Source of the DNA: Anaerolineales bacterium
GTDB taxonomy: Bacteria; Chloroflexota; Anaerolineae; Anaerolineales; E44-bin32
Length of the DNA stretch: 7,362 nt
Direction of reading: 5' to 3'
Assembly (NCBI GenBank): GCA_011772595.1
Contig: WVZH01000162.1
Span: forward strand, 1 to 7,362
A program made the translations under genes and the position numbers. The notes beneath the pieces are model-generated. The model saw only the letters and a list, made by a program, of their open reading frames with translations. It was not told where the DNA came from and did not search any database. Every line of letters begins with the position of its first letter. Position 1 is the stretch's first letter. Of this stretch, positions 6,073-7,362 are shown in pieces.

Positions 6073-7362
6073 CTACGACATTCCAGGTGAAGGTGGGCCC
6101 GAATCTATTAGCTGTGAAAGCAGGTATGCCGCGGCTGTAAAGGCAAACACTTTGGGCATGGGAGCACTAGGGAGTTGGTCAAGGTTGACGAATTTAAGGG
6201 TCCCAAGATAGGCAAGGATCAGCGCATAGCGTAACTCTGCTGCGTCGGCAGGGTCGAATAGGCAGCGACCTGCAATACGCCGCACGGCGTTGAGTACGAT
6301 CTGGGCCTCCCCCAACACACCTGATGCAGGGACCTCTCCGCCATCAAGCCGTTCCAGGACCTTCAGAAAATCGCCTATTCCCAAACCAACTTCGACAAAA
6401 CGCTCCGCCACGACTTGCGTGGTGAGCTCAGCTTCAAGCCGAGCGAAATCGAACAGCGTATGCCCTTCTCGGGTGGCGGCAAAATCGATCAACCACACAA
6501 GATCCCCCGGTCCTACCAGCACGTTCTCTAGATTCAAATCACCATGGATCACGGAGCACGTCCCCTGTACGCGGGTCGAAAGCAACGCCTCGTAATGACT
6601 TAGCGGATTGGATAGAGTCTTCCCTTCTAGGTGGATGGTCTTCTCAGCGAGAGGTAGATCGGGCAACACTTGCCTCACTTCCCTCTCCATCACGTCCACA
6701 CGTCGAGCGACCAAACGGCCATAGAACTCCCGCAAGACCTGCCCTTCACGGAAGGTATCGCCGTAGACATCCTGGACTCGAATCCGAATCTGCGCCTCAC
6801 CAGGTGTCTGCGGCCACGAAAGGGTTACGGTTCCTCGCCTCGGTCGTGTTTCCATGACCGTTGCGTCTCGGGCACAGACAATCTCGTCCAACTGCATCGC
6901 TTCCAGTTGCTCGACTTTCCCTGTGAATGACCTGGCATCCACGCGAGGACCGTGCGGCTCGAGGATGAAATGCACCGGCAACAGGCGATCGTATTCACTC
7001 GCCATAATGAAAGTGTACGGCTTTCGCTGCATCCACCATGTCGGACCGAAGGTTCCAAAGAGGCGCTCATCGATCAAGCTGGCAGTATCCGCCCCTGAAT
7101 GGGTGAGCGTAAATGCGCGCAGACTGAGTGGGGGATCTCCGGGCGCACCCACGAAGGTGTATTGCAACGCAGCCTCTCGCACGCCGGGTGCGACGATCGG
7201 TGGACCTTGAACGCGCGCCGTCAACGGTGGCAGTGTATGTTGCACGAAGGCTTCAAAGTTGGCACTTTCCGCTGTGATCTGCTGCCGACTCCCTACTTTT
7301 AGGATCGTATGCGCTTCCGCTCGACCGTCAGGGCGAATAGGCCGAACCAGCCATGTGCGCGC
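6073..7362 (-). CDS. Kinase-fold phosphotransferase (aminoglycoside-phosphotransferase-like), 5' end outside window
   Basis: The frame runs from a TAG stop at 6073-6075 to the window edge with no stop, giving 429 residues and no secure start. A GTG at 7243-7245 is the furthest start-like codon, but 39 more codons are open upstream, and they hold ILKVG (residues 20-24, candidate ATP-binding Lys22) and an AESANFEAF helix (31-39, candidate Glu partner). The catalytic core has VIHGDLNLEN (271-280, HGDxxxxN loop) and WLIDFA (290-295, metal-binding Asp293), followed by GHTLFDFARLE. Residues about 100-210 form an unusually long insertion before the catalytic loop, with a beta-rich stretch (QLDEIVCARDATVMETRPRR, then TVTLSWP). 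The fold predicts phosphate transfer from ATP to a small molecule or protein; the substrate is unknown. The family may be the TCAD9-type kinases recalled from vWA-linked NTP-dependent systems, at low confidence. It is convergent with the second vWA gene. Confidence 0.8.
   Translation of the reverse strand, partial: ARTWLVRPIRPDGRAEAHTILKVGSRQQITAESANFEAFVQHTLPPLTARVQGPPIVAPGVREAALQYTFVGAPGDPPLSLRAFTLTHSGADTASLIDERLFGTFGPTWWMQRKPYTFIMASEYDRLLPVHFILEPHGPRVDARSFTGKVEQLEAMQLDEIVCARDATVMETRPRRGTVTLSWPQTPGEAQIRIRVQDVYGDTFREGQVLREFYGRLVARRVDVMEREVRQVLPDLPLAEKTIHLEGKTLSNPLSHYEALLSTRVQGTCSVIHGDLNLENVLVGPGDLVWLIDFAATREGHTLFDFARLEAELTTQVVAERFVEVGLGIGDFLKVLERLDGGEVPASGVLGEAQIVLNAVRRIAGRCLFDPADAAELRYALILAYLGTLKFVNLDQLPSAPMPKVFAFTAAAYLLSQLIDSGPPSPGMS

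Overview
The window reads like a chromosomal segment of a moderately GC-rich bacterium. My best guess is a member of the Chloroflexota. The hints are paired von Willebrand A (vWA) lipoproteins with an LRAGxVDDN...DVDVSER region, a P-loop ATPase fused to an OmpR-type winged helix, and two palindromic intergenic elements of a kind I associate with that phylum. This assignment is inference, because no rRNA or other phylogenetic marker is present.

Layout. Bases 1-204 (+) are the C-terminal end of a TldD-family metallopeptidase. Its stop codon overlaps the start of a TldE/PmbA-family partner at 204-1523 (+). A 243-base gap between convergent genes (1524-1766) holds two strong hairpins. Next comes a vWA lipoprotein on the minus strand (1767-3023). 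A 239-base divergent control region follows, with a perfect strong ribosome binding site for the minus gene, an extended -10 promoter for the plus gene, and two palindromes. The plus-strand gene 3263-4495 encodes a P-loop ATPase with a C-terminal PhoB/OmpR winged helix. After 154 bases comes a second, paralogous vWA lipoprotein (4650-5966, +). A short convergent gap with a hairpin separates it from a minus-strand kinase-fold phosphotransferase. That gene ends at 6073 and stays open to the right edge of the window, so its true start lies outside.

How the genes may work together. TldD and TldE normally act as a heterodimeric zinc protease that degrades unfolded peptides or trims modified peptides, and the one-base stop/start overlap fits equimolar synthesis. 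The central module is the notable part: two exported, membrane-anchored vWA proteins of the same architecture flank a cytoplasmic NTPase/DNA-binding regulator and share its control region. I infer a surface binding or sensing pair under control of the ATPase regulator. The kinase-like gene beside it may or may not belong to the module; its family may be one I recall being associated with vWA-based NTP-dependent systems. No CRISPR array, transposase, tRNA or rRNA was seen.

Three gene starts were revised from the longest possible frame: the first vWA gene starts at 3023 rather than 3047, the ATPase gene at 3263 rather than 3167, and the kinase gene has no start inside the window.
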